NCBI GenBank assembly: GCA_028289545.1
Contig: JANQPG010000006.1
Span: 62,001 to 126,000 of the forward strand
DNA: 64,000 nucleotides
Direction: 5' to 3'
Source: Woeseiaceae bacterium
Lineage (GTDB): Bacteria; Pseudomonadota; Gammaproteobacteria; Steroidobacterales; Woeseiaceae
Positions 55,819 to 63,850 of the stretch are shown piece after piece; position 1 is the stretch's first letter, and every line of letters starts with the position of its first letter. Under the pieces are notes generated by a model. That model had not been told where the DNA came from, did not search any database, and saw nothing but the letters and a program-made list of their open reading frames with translations. A program made the position numbers and the translations under genes.

Positions 55819-56292
55819 ATGAGCCCCGAACGCATGTATGAACTCGCCACCGGTCTGGGCGCCGCCAAAAACCGGCAGGACGTTGCGGCCGCCCTCACGT
55901 TCATGCATGACCGGTTCGAACTGACTTCACCGGCCTGGGGCGCAATTGCCCGCGGCAAGGAGGAAAATGCGGCCTTGCTCACGCACTTTTTTGCGGGTTA
56001 TCCGGATTACGAGGTGTGCTTCGAAGGCCACGTCGCGGACGACGAACACTTTGTTGGCTGGGGCACAGTCCGCATGACGATGTCCGCCGGCGCAGCCGAT
56101 GCGAAGGGTCTTTCGCCCAATGGGCGCCCGGTCGTAATCCCCGTAACCATCCGAATGACCTTCGAGGACAACTTGATCGCTAGCGAGCACTTCATGTGCG
56201 ATCTGGCTCAGATCGCCGCACAGTCCGGTGTTTCCATCGACGGCATGTGGGAAAACGTTTTTGGTATGTCGCCGCAACCGGCAACGGCATGA
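55819..56292 (+). CDS. NTF2-like (SnoaL/ester cyclase type) protein
   Basis: 157 residues, ATG with GAGGAA upstream. SnoaL-like fold: AAALTFMHDRFELTSPAWG, LLTHFFAGYPDYEVCFEGHVADDEHFVGWGTV broken over typical strands, and PVVIPVTIRMTFEDNLIASEHFMCDL. Members include ketosteroid isomerases and polyketide cyclases. First gene of a three-gene plus-strand operon with DUF3237 and a PEP-mutase-family protein; a catabolic role under MarR control is likely. Substrate unknown. Confidence 0.8.
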   Translation: MSPERMYELATGLGAAKNRQDVAAALTFMHDRFELTSPAWGAIARGKEENAALLTHFFAGYPDYEVCFEGHVADDEHFVGWGTVRMTMSAGAADAKGLSPNGRPVVIPVTIRMTFEDNLIASEHFMCDLAQIAAQSGVSIDGMWENVFGMSPQPATA

Positions 56293-56307
56293 GAAGGAGT
56301 CAACAAA

Positions 56308-56826
56308 ATGTTCGATAAGCTGCTGCCCAGCGAAGCGGACTGGGATGCGGAGAGCCCGCCCGAGCTCGAGTTCCTGTTCGAAGCGCGTGTGAAGCTTCGT
56401 CTGCCGGCAATGGACGTTGGTTCGATGTCCGACGGCAACCGTGTGATCTTCTTCGTCAAGGGCGGCACTTTCGAAGGGCCGGAGTTGCGCGGGCGTGTGG
56501 TGCCGGACTCCGGTGCGGACTGGATCCGCATCCGCCCGGACGGAACGGGCATGATGGACGTACGTTTCTGCCTCGAAACCCACGACAATGCCCTGCTCTA
56601 CCTGTATTGGCAGGGCCGGTTCTGGTCAGCGCCGGATGACGCTGAATATGCGCTCGATGTCGAGAAGGCGGACGATCCGGCAGGCGCATGGCGCTACTAT
56701 TTCCGCGCGGCGCCGCAGTTTGAAACCAGCGATCCGCGTTATGCCTGGCTCAACAACGTCATTGCCGTCACCAAATCCAGAACCGGCGACGGCGGCCCTA
56801 TCCATCGCCTTTTTATCGTTAAGTGA
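56308..56826 (+). CDS. DUF3237-family protein
   Basis: 172 residues, ATG with GAAGGAG upstream, 15 bp after the previous gene. DUF3237 beta-barrel features: LEFLFEARVKLRLPAMDVG, RVIFFVKGGTFEGPELRGRV, PDSGADWIRIRPDGTGMMDVRF, YFRAAPQFETSDPRYAWLNN. The family is widespread in catabolic operons with no assigned reaction. It is followed by the PEP-mutase-family gene within 10 bp. Confidence 0.85.
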   Translation: MFDKLLPSEADWDAESPPELEFLFEARVKLRLPAMDVGSMSDGNRVIFFVKGGTFEGPELRGRVVPDSGADWIRIRPDGTGMMDVRFCLETHDNALLYLYWQGRFWSAPDDAEYALDVEKADDPAGAWRYYFRAAPQFETSDPRYAWLNNVIAVTKSRTGDGGPIHRLFIVK

Positions 56827-56834
56827 GTCCGGAC

Positions 56835-57653
56835 ATGTCCAGCAGTCCATCAGAAAAGGCCCGCGCTTTTGCCGCCCTGCATGAGCAGCCGGGGCTCTTC
56901 GTCATCGCCAATGCGTTCGACGGATGCTCGGCGCGTATGTTGGCGTCGATCGGCTTCGAGGCGCTGGCCACGTCGAGCTGGGTGCAGGCTGCCTTACTCG
57001 GCAAGCGTGATGGCGGCACCACTCGGGCCGAGGCGCTGGCGCACGCCAGGCTGATCGTCGAAGCAACGGACCTTCCCGTGTCCGCCGATCTCGAAAAGGG
57101 CTTCGGCGATGCACCGGAGGACGTCGCGACGACAATCCGGGAGGCGGCGGCCATTGGCCTTGTCGGCGGCTCCATCGAGGACGCCACCGGTAATCCCAGC
57201 GCGCCCATCTACGATCTGGACGATACCGTCCGGCGAATAGACGCCGCGGTGGCCGCTGCACGCGACCTGCCGTTCGGTTTCACGCTGACGGCGCGGAGTG
57301 AGAACTTCGTGCGAGGCATCAACAACCTCGATGACACGATCCAGCGCCTTCAGGCATTCGAGGCAGCGGGCGCCGACGTGCTGATGGCGCCGGGACTGCC
57401 GGATCTCGAGGCGGTGCGCCAGGTTTGCGCCAGCCTGAAAAAACCGTTCAACTTCATGGCGGGTATTCCCGGCAAGTCGTTTTCAAACGCCGACCTTGCC
57501 GCTGCCGGCGTGAAGCGCGTCAGTCTTGCTACGTCGCTGTACACCTGCGCCATGACGGCAGCGTTCGAGGCTGCCCGCGAGATAAAGGAGGACGGCACGT
57601 TCGGATACATTGATCGACAGAGCGCCGATCTGAATGTCTTCCTTGAAGATTGA
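56835..57653 (+). CDS. isocitrate lyase/PEP mutase-family protein
   Basis: 272 residues from the ATG at 56835; a GTG at 56823 overlapping the previous stop is possible. Motifs: FVIANAFDGCSARMLASIGFEALATSS, LPVSADLEKGFGDAPEDVATTIREA (Mg site), GLVGGSIEDATG, and LTARSENFVRG, all of the ICL/PEPM barrel. The KKCGH loop of true isocitrate lyases is absent, so C-C or C-P bond cleavage of another oxo-acid, such as a methylisocitrate- or oxaloacetate-type substrate, is likely. Last gene of the operon. Confidence 0.87.
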   Translation: MSSSPSEKARAFAALHEQPGLFVIANAFDGCSARMLASIGFEALATSSWVQAALLGKRDGGTTRAEALAHARLIVEATDLPVSADLEKGFGDAPEDVATTIREAAAIGLVGGSIEDATGNPSAPIYDLDDTVRRIDAAVAAARDLPFGFTLTARSENFVRGINNLDDTIQRLQAFEAAGADVLMAPGLPDLEAVRQVCASLKKPFNFMAGIPGKSFSNADLAAAGVKRVSLATSLYTCAMTAAFEAAREIKEDGTFGYIDRQSADLNVFLED

Positions 57654-57884
57654 CTATTTTTTGTTAAGCGTCTTGGCCGGCTGCGACATAATCGAAACAG
57701 TATCTTCGCTCCGACGCAGCGGCTACATCGCCTACACCTAGGGCCTTATTGATCATGACAGTAGCTATACGTGCTTCCCGCGAGCGGGGCTCCGCGCGGC
57801 GGAAAAGACAACGTCAAAGTAAGGTCAAAAAAGTCTGGACACGCTCGCTACCGAAAGCCGCTCCTCGTTCGTTGCATGCTAGCG

Positions 57885-58685
57885 CTATGCATCTATGAAA
57901 GCTTTGACGTGCGCCCATGTATCGTCATTCTTCGCCTCAATAAGAGCTTGCGTGACGTAACTGCCGTAGGCTTCGAGATAGGACACATAGTTGACAATTC
58001 CTACACGAAGCTGTGCGGTAACAGTCATAAGTGGGTATAGCTCTTTATCGATCGAAAGCGCGGAACCAACACGTTCAAACAACTGCGCACGTGTAACGTC
58101 GTGTCGGTTCTCCTCCAAGGTCTTCAACGTCTCTTTGGCTTTAAGCTTCAGCTGGCGGATCTGGTGCAGATCGATCCCGAACATTGAAACGATTTCTGCA
58201 AGACTGTCATCGCCTACAAAAGAGACGGCTCGGCGGTCGTCGATTTCGAACATTCGGCAGCCGAGTTCCACCATTGAATTCAGGCCGTTTGTGTCTATTG
58301 AAACCGGGAAACGCCCTTGCCTTGTGATATTGCTGACGTGGCTTCGGAAGTCGATTTGCTTCAACGCGTCTGCTACAGACACACGAAGCGCCAATTCCGA
58401 CGGCAAACTAGTAAAATATGCGATGAGTTCTGACTGAGCGAATTCAGCCTTCTTCCATTCGCCGATTGCGGCCGTGATTCCAGCGATACTCCGGTCGTAC
58501 TCGGAGATTGCTGAATCCATGTCTCCTTTGATATCAGCTATGTACGCGGCTTCCCAAGCTGCCAGGCCGCCGTATGTAGCGCTAATCGCAATCAGTCTCT
58601 GATGGAGCGATACCCCCAAACGCTCTTCGGTGAGCATATCGACTTTGTTATCCGAACCCATTATGTGAACGACACAGTTACCCAT
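57885..58685 (-). CDS. hypothetical protein of the low-GC block
   Basis: 266 residues from the ATG at 58685 (GGAGGAG seven bases upstream; the longer frame to 58802 is out of place). Mostly helical: LHQRLIAISATYGGLAAWEAAYIADIKG and DRSIAGITAAIGEWKKAEFAQSEL with regular hydrophobic spacing, then VSFVGDDSLAEIVSMFGID and a Lys/Glu-rich LKLKAKETLKTLEENRHD likely coiled coil. No signal peptide or membrane helix. I recognise no family. Base composition is less GC-rich than the flanks. Last in a minus-strand group with the 76- and 776-residue proteins. Confidence 0.65.
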   Translation of the reverse strand: MGNCVVHIMGSDNKVDMLTEERLGVSLHQRLIAISATYGGLAAWEAAYIADIKGDMDSAISEYDRSIAGITAAIGEWKKAEFAQSELIAYFTSLPSELALRVSVADALKQIDFRSHVSNITRQGRFPVSIDTNGLNSMVELGCRMFEIDDRRAVSFVGDDSLAEIVSMFGIDLHQIRQLKLKAKETLKTLEENRHDVTRAQLFERVGSALSIDKELYPLMTVTAQLRVGIVNYVSYLEAYGSYVTQALIEAKNDDTWAHVKAFIDA

Positions 58686-58829
58686 AGTAGTCTCCTCCTG
58701 CTTTTGCTGGATTAATGACCTACGAAGCGGTGCGAGCTGAGACTCGCACCGGAACCACACCCTTAAAGGTAAGTGTCGCGAAGGCGCCAAATCTCTCACC
58801 ATCGCCCCCCGGCAACCAAGAAAGCGATA

Positions 58830-59262
58830 GAATCGCGCTTCCAGCTCAACGCCGACGATTCTCGGCGCATCGAGTGGCGCGTAGAAGCTTCCGTCGCTGT
58901 CCGGACCAAAGTTTTCGAATGCGAGACGTGACCCCAGTCGTTCGTCGGTTAGCTTTTCTCCGAACAGACGAACGGTATATCGCTCCGCTTCGTACCCGAC
59001 CTGAGCACTTCAGAGTCTGACACCTGGAGGTCGCGGTATTCAGCTTTTGCGAGACCGATTCCAACATTCGTTCTCAGTCGGTCGGCGGGATAATAGACCA
59101 CCTCGATCTCGAAGCCGGAACCCTCAACCGATGCGGCGGATTGCTGTCGCGAGTCTTGAGTCCGTGGCGGCGAACGATAGCTCTTGCGGATTCAACGGTA
59201 TCCGATTCACGCCGACGCATGCGAACGTCCCACGGAGCCCATCGACGGTGATTCCTAGGCGG
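58830..59262 (-). pseudogene. TonB-dependent receptor C-terminal fragment, frameshifted
   Basis: Translating the minus strand in successive frames gives GLRGTFACVGVNRIPLNPQ, then after a +1 shift GSGFEIEVVYYPADRLRTNV with GIGLAKAEYRDLQVS, an in-frame stop, and then FGPDSDGSFYAPLDAPRIVG with VELEARF. These are, in order, the last barrel strands of a TonB-dependent receptor; the PRIVGVELEARF end normally precedes a stop codon, here lost. At least two frame disruptions show decay. The fragment starts right after the 76-residue gene and no plug domain is in the window. Confidence 0.72.
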
Positions 59263-59493
59263 TTAACATTCAGGCTCACAGCGGATGATGCCGCCCGGAA
59301 GTCGACGACACTTAATCGGACATGGCGTACCATGAAGAGCACGCATAGAGTCTTCTGTTGCAGCAACGGAGAACGAAACTATTTCCAGGTTATCGAAACC
59401 ATGGCTCTGCAACACTCTCGTCAACTCTTGCAGGAGCGCTCCGTTCTCACTCGCGTTCTCCAACTCGGCAGCTTGCTTTGGATTGGTCGGCAT
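59263..59493 (-). CDS. small protein with twin CX3C C-terminus
   Basis: 76 residues, ATG four bases after the stop of the large gene, so coupled to it. N-terminal half helical and acidic (QAAELENASENGALLQELTRVLQSHGF); C-terminal segment CPIKCRRLPGGIIRCEPEC has the pattern CX3C-X9-CX3C. No hydrophobic leader is visible. The pattern could bind a metal or form two disulfides, or the protein could be a modified-peptide precursor; I recognise no family. Conserved spacing of the four cysteines supports a real gene, but homologues were not checked. Confidence 0.5.
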   Translation of the reverse strand: MPTNPKQAAELENASENGALLQELTRVLQSHGFDNLEIVSFSVAATEDSMRALHGTPCPIKCRRLPGGIIRCEPEC

Positions 59494-59497
59494 GCTG

Positions 59498-61828
59498 TTA
59501 ATCTCCCGTGGCGGTCACGTTCAGAATCAAAGGTATGAATGTGTTTTCCTTGTAGTAGGCAAGCAGCGATTGCTGACCGAGCCGCTTAGTAACCTTGAGT
59601 ATTGGAAACACCGTCAGTTTGGTGGTTGTCGCGGAGAAGGCCACCTCCTTACCTTCAAACACAATTTTCGTAATTGAAGTCAGGTTGGTCCCCACAAATT
59701 CGACCGGCGCACTACTATTTTGTCGAGCGCTTTGCGGCTGTGCCGTAGGTTTTGGCTTTTCAGCAGGCTCCGATTTGCCGGGAGCGGATACGGTAAGCGG
59801 CAAATTGAAGGTTGGCATAATCACCACTACGGATTTTTGCTTCGACAGCTCATCCTTTGGACCCTTGACACGAAGTTCCGTATTTGAAAAGACACTGACG
59901 TCCAGCTTTTTGCCCGCATAGACCCTTGGGACGTTTTTGGCATCAAAGCCAGAACCGAAGACTGCCCACTGGACGGTACCGTCTTTCGCTTCATCAAGCA
60001 GGGCTACGCTGCTTATTGTCATTAGCGGCAGACTTTCGTTGAGCTGTTGGTATCCAGACCCAAGAAAAGGTACCTCGATATTCAGCGGGTGTGGTTTGGT
60101 CAACCAATCCCGGGCATTTACCAGGAACCTTCTCGAGAGCGTTTTTTTACCGTCAGTGTTTTGCCCTCTCACCCACTCTCGCACCGGCTGAATATCGTCG
60201 CCGAGCGTGACGAATACATCTCTATCATTGAGATCAGGATATGACGTTGGGTCGCTAGGATTCGTGAGGAATAGGTTGATAATAAGCTGGTCGCCAATTA
60301 TCTCCCCCATGTCGTAGTAGAACTCGAAACCACTTAGCGGTGGACTTTTAGTTGGTTCTGACACCAGACTTGAGAAACCATAACGCGGTGAGACGATGCG
60401 GACCTCTTGCCCCAACAACTCCTTGGCTGGTGCGAAGAATTCCAGGTAGTTCTCTGATCGATGATTTACTGCGCTATCGGCAAGGTACTTGCCGCCTATC
60501 AGGACTTTGGATCCCTCATAGATATCGACTCCCTCAATTCGCACGTTCACTGTGTCTGCATCGAGGCTAATTGCCGTCGCACTCGTAACCTCGGGCGTGA
60601 GTTCTTCCTGCAACTTTGCTTCGGTCAGGACCGAGAGTGTTTTTTGTCTTCCCGATTCACTATAGCGAGTGGCGTTTTTCGTCACGCGCCTCTTGCGATC
60701 ATACTTCTGCCAGTGCGTATCTATCTCGACTGTGAGTGCTGACTGCTCATCGGTGTCGCTAACGTCGTCTAATGCAAGCGCGACAAAAAGATAACGAGGC
60801 CCGGGCTGGACAGTTCTCTGATTCAGGACGGGTCGAAATTGCCAGCCAAATCGGGCCGCACTTTTGTCAGCGCGCTCGAAGGCGAACGTGTCTGTATCCT
60901 GATAAATGTAGAATATGTCCGAGCCCCTAGACCCGGAGACGCCAACGGAAAATACACCAGCGAGCGCAGCGGCACCGAAAGCATTGCGTTTTTGCGTCAT
61001 AGCGGTTGCGTTGTAATTCTTCTCCTCCGGCATCAACGCCATAACGGATGGCGCTTGCTTTCCATCCGCTGCTTTGACCGTTACTTCGACAACCGCCGCA
61101 TGGTCTTTATGTACATCGGTTGGGATAATCGAGACACGAAATCCCAACAAGACTTGCAAGCGACCGCGGACGTCACCAGATCCGGTGCTCTGAACAATAA
61201 ATTTGTCGGAAACAGCCTGATCGAGCAGCAAGCGCAGGTTGCTAATTTGATAACGCAGTCGAACCTGTTCCTCAAGCAAGTCCTGCGCGCTAAGGCCAAA
61301 ACTGGATATCGGCGAGGCGGGCGCCGTAATTGTCGGGCTACTAGGTGCTGTTGGATTGACGGCTTCCTCTGTTGTGGTCTCCTTAGTTGTCGAGTCGGCT
61401 TCTTTGTCGACGACAGTTTCAACCTTTGGCAAGCCGATTTCTGCGATCGATAGATTGAATGACGACTGTCGGGTGGAGCTGCCCTGAAATGTTCCTTGTG
61501 CCGCCTTCACCGTCTCCGCGTTCAACGTAGATAGGGTGTTGAGTTGCGCGTTGAGTGTACGCAGCTGATCTTGCAAATATCGGTACGAATACTGCTTTGG
61601 CTGCTCGACTACAATCGCTCCTTTGCCTTTGCGGTCGTCTGCGAAAAGGAGGCCGGAATAGCTGAGTATGCTCATTAGTATTAGTGCCCCTACCGATAGC
61701 CGAAGCCTCCCGCGATTTGGAAGCTGCGTTCGTGGAGATAGCTCGATTCTCATGAAGCGAGTTGCACTGTGAATAGCTTCTTTCTTGTGTCCCACAAGGA
61801 GTAGACGCGTGAATGCGCTCAATATCAT
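59498..61828 (-). CDS. large membrane-anchored hypothetical protein with beta-rich repeats
   Basis: 776 residues from the ATG at 61828, which has AAGGGA six bases upstream (the ATG at 61834 does not). A short cytosolic-type tail leads to one hydrophobic helix (LSVGALILMSILSYSGLLF) ending in a signal-like site before ADDRKGKG. Next is a helical region (YSYRYLQDQLRTLNAQLNTL) and a second one (EEQVRLRYQISNLRLLLDQAV), then a predominantly beta region with Ig/IPT-like segments (VNVRIEGVDIYEGSKVLIGG; VQWAVFGSGFDAKN; VEFVGTNLTSITKIVFEGKEV). No catalytic motif seen. It may be a surface or periplasmic structural protein; family unknown. Confidence 0.65.
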   Translation of the reverse strand: MILSAFTRLLLVGHKKEAIHSATRFMRIELSPRTQLPNRGRLRLSVGALILMSILSYSGLLFADDRKGKGAIVVEQPKQYSYRYLQDQLRTLNAQLNTLSTLNAETVKAAQGTFQGSSTRQSSFNLSIAEIGLPKVETVVDKEADSTTKETTTEEAVNPTAPSSPTITAPASPISSFGLSAQDLLEEQVRLRYQISNLRLLLDQAVSDKFIVQSTGSGDVRGRLQVLLGFRVSIIPTDVHKDHAAVVEVTVKAADGKQAPSVMALMPEEKNYNATAMTQKRNAFGAAALAGVFSVGVSGSRGSDIFYIYQDTDTFAFERADKSAARFGWQFRPVLNQRTVQPGPRYLFVALALDDVSDTDEQSALTVEIDTHWQKYDRKRRVTKNATRYSESGRQKTLSVLTEAKLQEELTPEVTSATAISLDADTVNVRIEGVDIYEGSKVLIGGKYLADSAVNHRSENYLEFFAPAKELLGQEVRIVSPRYGFSSLVSEPTKSPPLSGFEFYYDMGEIIGDQLIINLFLTNPSDPTSYPDLNDRDVFVTLGDDIQPVREWVRGQNTDGKKTLSRRFLVNARDWLTKPHPLNIEVPFLGSGYQQLNESLPLMTISSVALLDEAKDGTVQWAVFGSGFDAKNVPRVYAGKKLDVSVFSNTELRVKGPKDELSKQKSVVVIMPTFNLPLTVSAPGKSEPAEKPKPTAQPQSARQNSSAPVEFVGTNLTSITKIVFEGKEVAFSATTTKLTVFPILKVTKRLGQQSLLAYYKENTFIPLILNVTATGD

Positions 61829-61834
61829 CCCCAT

Positions 61835-62533
61835 TCCCTTTTCTTGGTTAGTGTTTTAGGAACAATTGCCTCAATGCAAGACCGGCTGGGCGTTGTGCTT
61901 ATGTTTTCTAGTGCGGTGGCCGGACAAAACCTCTCACTTCGCGCAGCCTAAGAATTGGCACTCTTGACCGACTGGACAATACCCAGAGGCTCCGATGATT
62001 CGATCTTCTATACTCTGTTTGTCGTTCTCCTAGACTTCTCCGGCCCACTAATGAATACAGAGAGAGTGTTTTCGGTAGATGTCAAAGGTCTTGTTAGAAC
62101 ATTCTTTGCGTCCTGCGGCCACTTGGTAACATGCTGTTTCTTAAAAGAGTTAGCCAAAAAATTTCCCGACGGTGGCTCAACTAATCAATTGCGAAGAGCC
62201 GCACGAAAACACTTGTTTTCCGTACTTCTGCCTGGTAATCCCGGACAAAAAGCTTCAAGCGTTACAGTGAGAACGCGGCTACAGGCATTTGTTCCCAACG
62301 AAAATTGCGGGGACCAGCAACCATGCGTGAACTAGTGGACCGGTTCGCGTTCGCTAATGAAATACACTCAGTCGTTTGTTGGTCGCTTAGGATTGCGTTG
62401 TTGGCAGACTGAATCTCAAACCACAACTTCCATTGATCAACTCTCCCTTTGCGTTTAGGAAATCACATTGATCATCGTATTCATCAGCTAACATGCCCAA
62501 TCCAACCGCAGTTGAAGTGGATGGTAGCTGACG
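61835..62533. other. gene-poor stretch upstream of the large hypothetical gene
   Basis: About 700 bp with the same lower GC as the block to its left. It holds a doubtful frame (61955-62335, possible ATG at 62051) with no ribosome binding site. I see no repeat, RNA gene or attachment site. The promoter of the 776-residue gene presumably lies near 61850-61950. Confidence 0.35.
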
Positions 62534-63769
62534 CTACTGCACCACGCTGTGTTCCATAAGCACTCGGACGAGTTCGTCGTGCGGTAAACGTGGGACGCGA
62601 TACCGATCAGCTCCGGTCATCGTCTCGGCGGCAATCATTGCGTTGACGACAGCCTCTTCAGTCGCTTCAACGGTCGCTACAAATACGGATGTCAGGTGAG
62701 GATTGGCGAGGGTTCGAACAAGAGCGGCCTCCTCACCGAACGCGACTTTGTTTGCTGTGGAGAATGCCACGAAGATGTCGCCCGATGAGTCGCTCGCACT
62801 GCTGCCAAGTCGTCCCAGTCCAAGCGTCACCCGTTGCGCAACTCGCTCGAGCTGGTGCGGCAGCAACGGAGCATCAGTCGCCACCACGACGATGATCGAC
62901 CCGAGCTCGGGGCGGCGGGATGAGTCGTCGCCGGATTCGCAAGCCGGTTCGATCCGCCCCTCGGGTACATCACCGTCATAACAGATATCGGCGCCGCCGA
63001 TCTCGCGGCCGACCGGAATGCCTGCAACTCGCAGCCAGTCGCGACGCCCGTAGTTGCACTGCACCAGTACCCCAAGAGTGTACTGTTCATTGCCCACGGA
63101 GAATTGTCGGGATGCTGTCCCAATTCCACCCTTGAACTCGTTGCAAATCATGCCCGTGCCGCCGCCTACGTTGCCTTCGGCCACGGGCCCGCCTTTGGCT
63201 CCGTCGAGAGCCGCAAACACGTGTTCTTTCTTGACGTGAAAGCCATTGATGTCGTTCAGTCCACCGTACGGTGGCCAGGGACCATCCCAGGTTTCGGCGA
63301 CCACCGGGAGCGACCAGGCCAGGTGTCCTCCGGTTTTGATGAGCGACCATTCGGTAACCGCATCGCGGACGACCCCCACGCTATGCGTGTTCGTGATCAT
63401 GATGGGTCCGGCGAGCGTTCCACTCTCGTCGATCCAGATCGTCCCGGTCATCTCCCCATTTCCGTTCAACACGTGATACGCCGCGTAAGCAACGGCCGCC
63501 GGATCGTCTCCGAACGGGAAGATCGCCGTTACCCCCGTTCGCACGGGACCCTCACCGGCATTCAAGGCTCCTTCACCTTCGATGATGGTCTGATGACCGA
63601 CTTGCACCCCGGCTACGTCAGTGATCGCGTTGAGCGGTCCAGGCTGTCCGTCAAAGGGGATTCCAAGATCACGCGCCCTAGGGCTGTCGCTTCCGTCTTC
63701 GGCGATGGAAACGTCGTTCGCGGCCAGACTACAGAAACCGATGATCAGAGCGAGTGCAGCATTTCTCAC
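62534..63769 (-). CDS. P1-family peptidase (DmpA-like aminopeptidase), secreted
   Basis: 411 residues from the GTG at 63769, which has GAGGTAGGA six to seven bases upstream and gives a signal peptide (RNAALALIIGFCSLAANDVSIA); a TTG at 63832 is the longest start. DmpA-family motifs: ITDVAGVQVGHQTI, GVTAIFPFG, GNVGGGTGMICNEFKGGIG, and the autoprocessing site ELGSIIVVVATDAPLLPHQL, in which cleavage before Ser makes the N-terminal nucleophile. It releases N-terminal residues, including D- or beta-amino acids, from peptides. No operon partners. Confidence 0.9.
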   Translation of the reverse strand: MRNAALALIIGFCSLAANDVSIAEDGSDSPRARDLGIPFDGQPGPLNAITDVAGVQVGHQTIIEGEGALNAGEGPVRTGVTAIFPFGDDPAAVAYAAYHVLNGNGEMTGTIWIDESGTLAGPIMITNTHSVGVVRDAVTEWSLIKTGGHLAWSLPVVAETWDGPWPPYGGLNDINGFHVKKEHVFAALDGAKGGPVAEGNVGGGTGMICNEFKGGIGTASRQFSVGNEQYTLGVLVQCNYGRRDWLRVAGIPVGREIGGADICYDGDVPEGRIEPACESGDDSSRRPELGSIIVVVATDAPLLPHQLERVAQRVTLGLGRLGSSASDSSGDIFVAFSTANKVAFGEEAALVRTLANPHLTSVFVATVEATEEAVVNAMIAAETMTGADRYRVPRLPHDELVRVLMEHSVVQ

Positions 63770-63850
63770 GGCGTGTCCTACCTCATGGATTTTGCGAGAC
63801 CCGACGCTAGCAGTTGCCAGGTAGCCGCTCAAGCTCCCATGCGATTCTGC

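Noticed and set aside
57755..57898. 47-codon very basic frame (MTVAIRASRERGSARRKRQR start)
   Set aside because: No ribosome binding site, overlaps the end of the 266-residue gene, and resembles chance translation.
59124..59366. 80-codon minus-strand frame
   Set aside because: Its second half is the decayed receptor fragment, its first half overlaps the 76-residue gene; not an independent gene.
61955..62335. 126-codon plus-strand frame (possible ATG at 62051)
   Set aside because: No ribosome binding site and no recognisable domain; kept only as a note in the gene-poor stretch.
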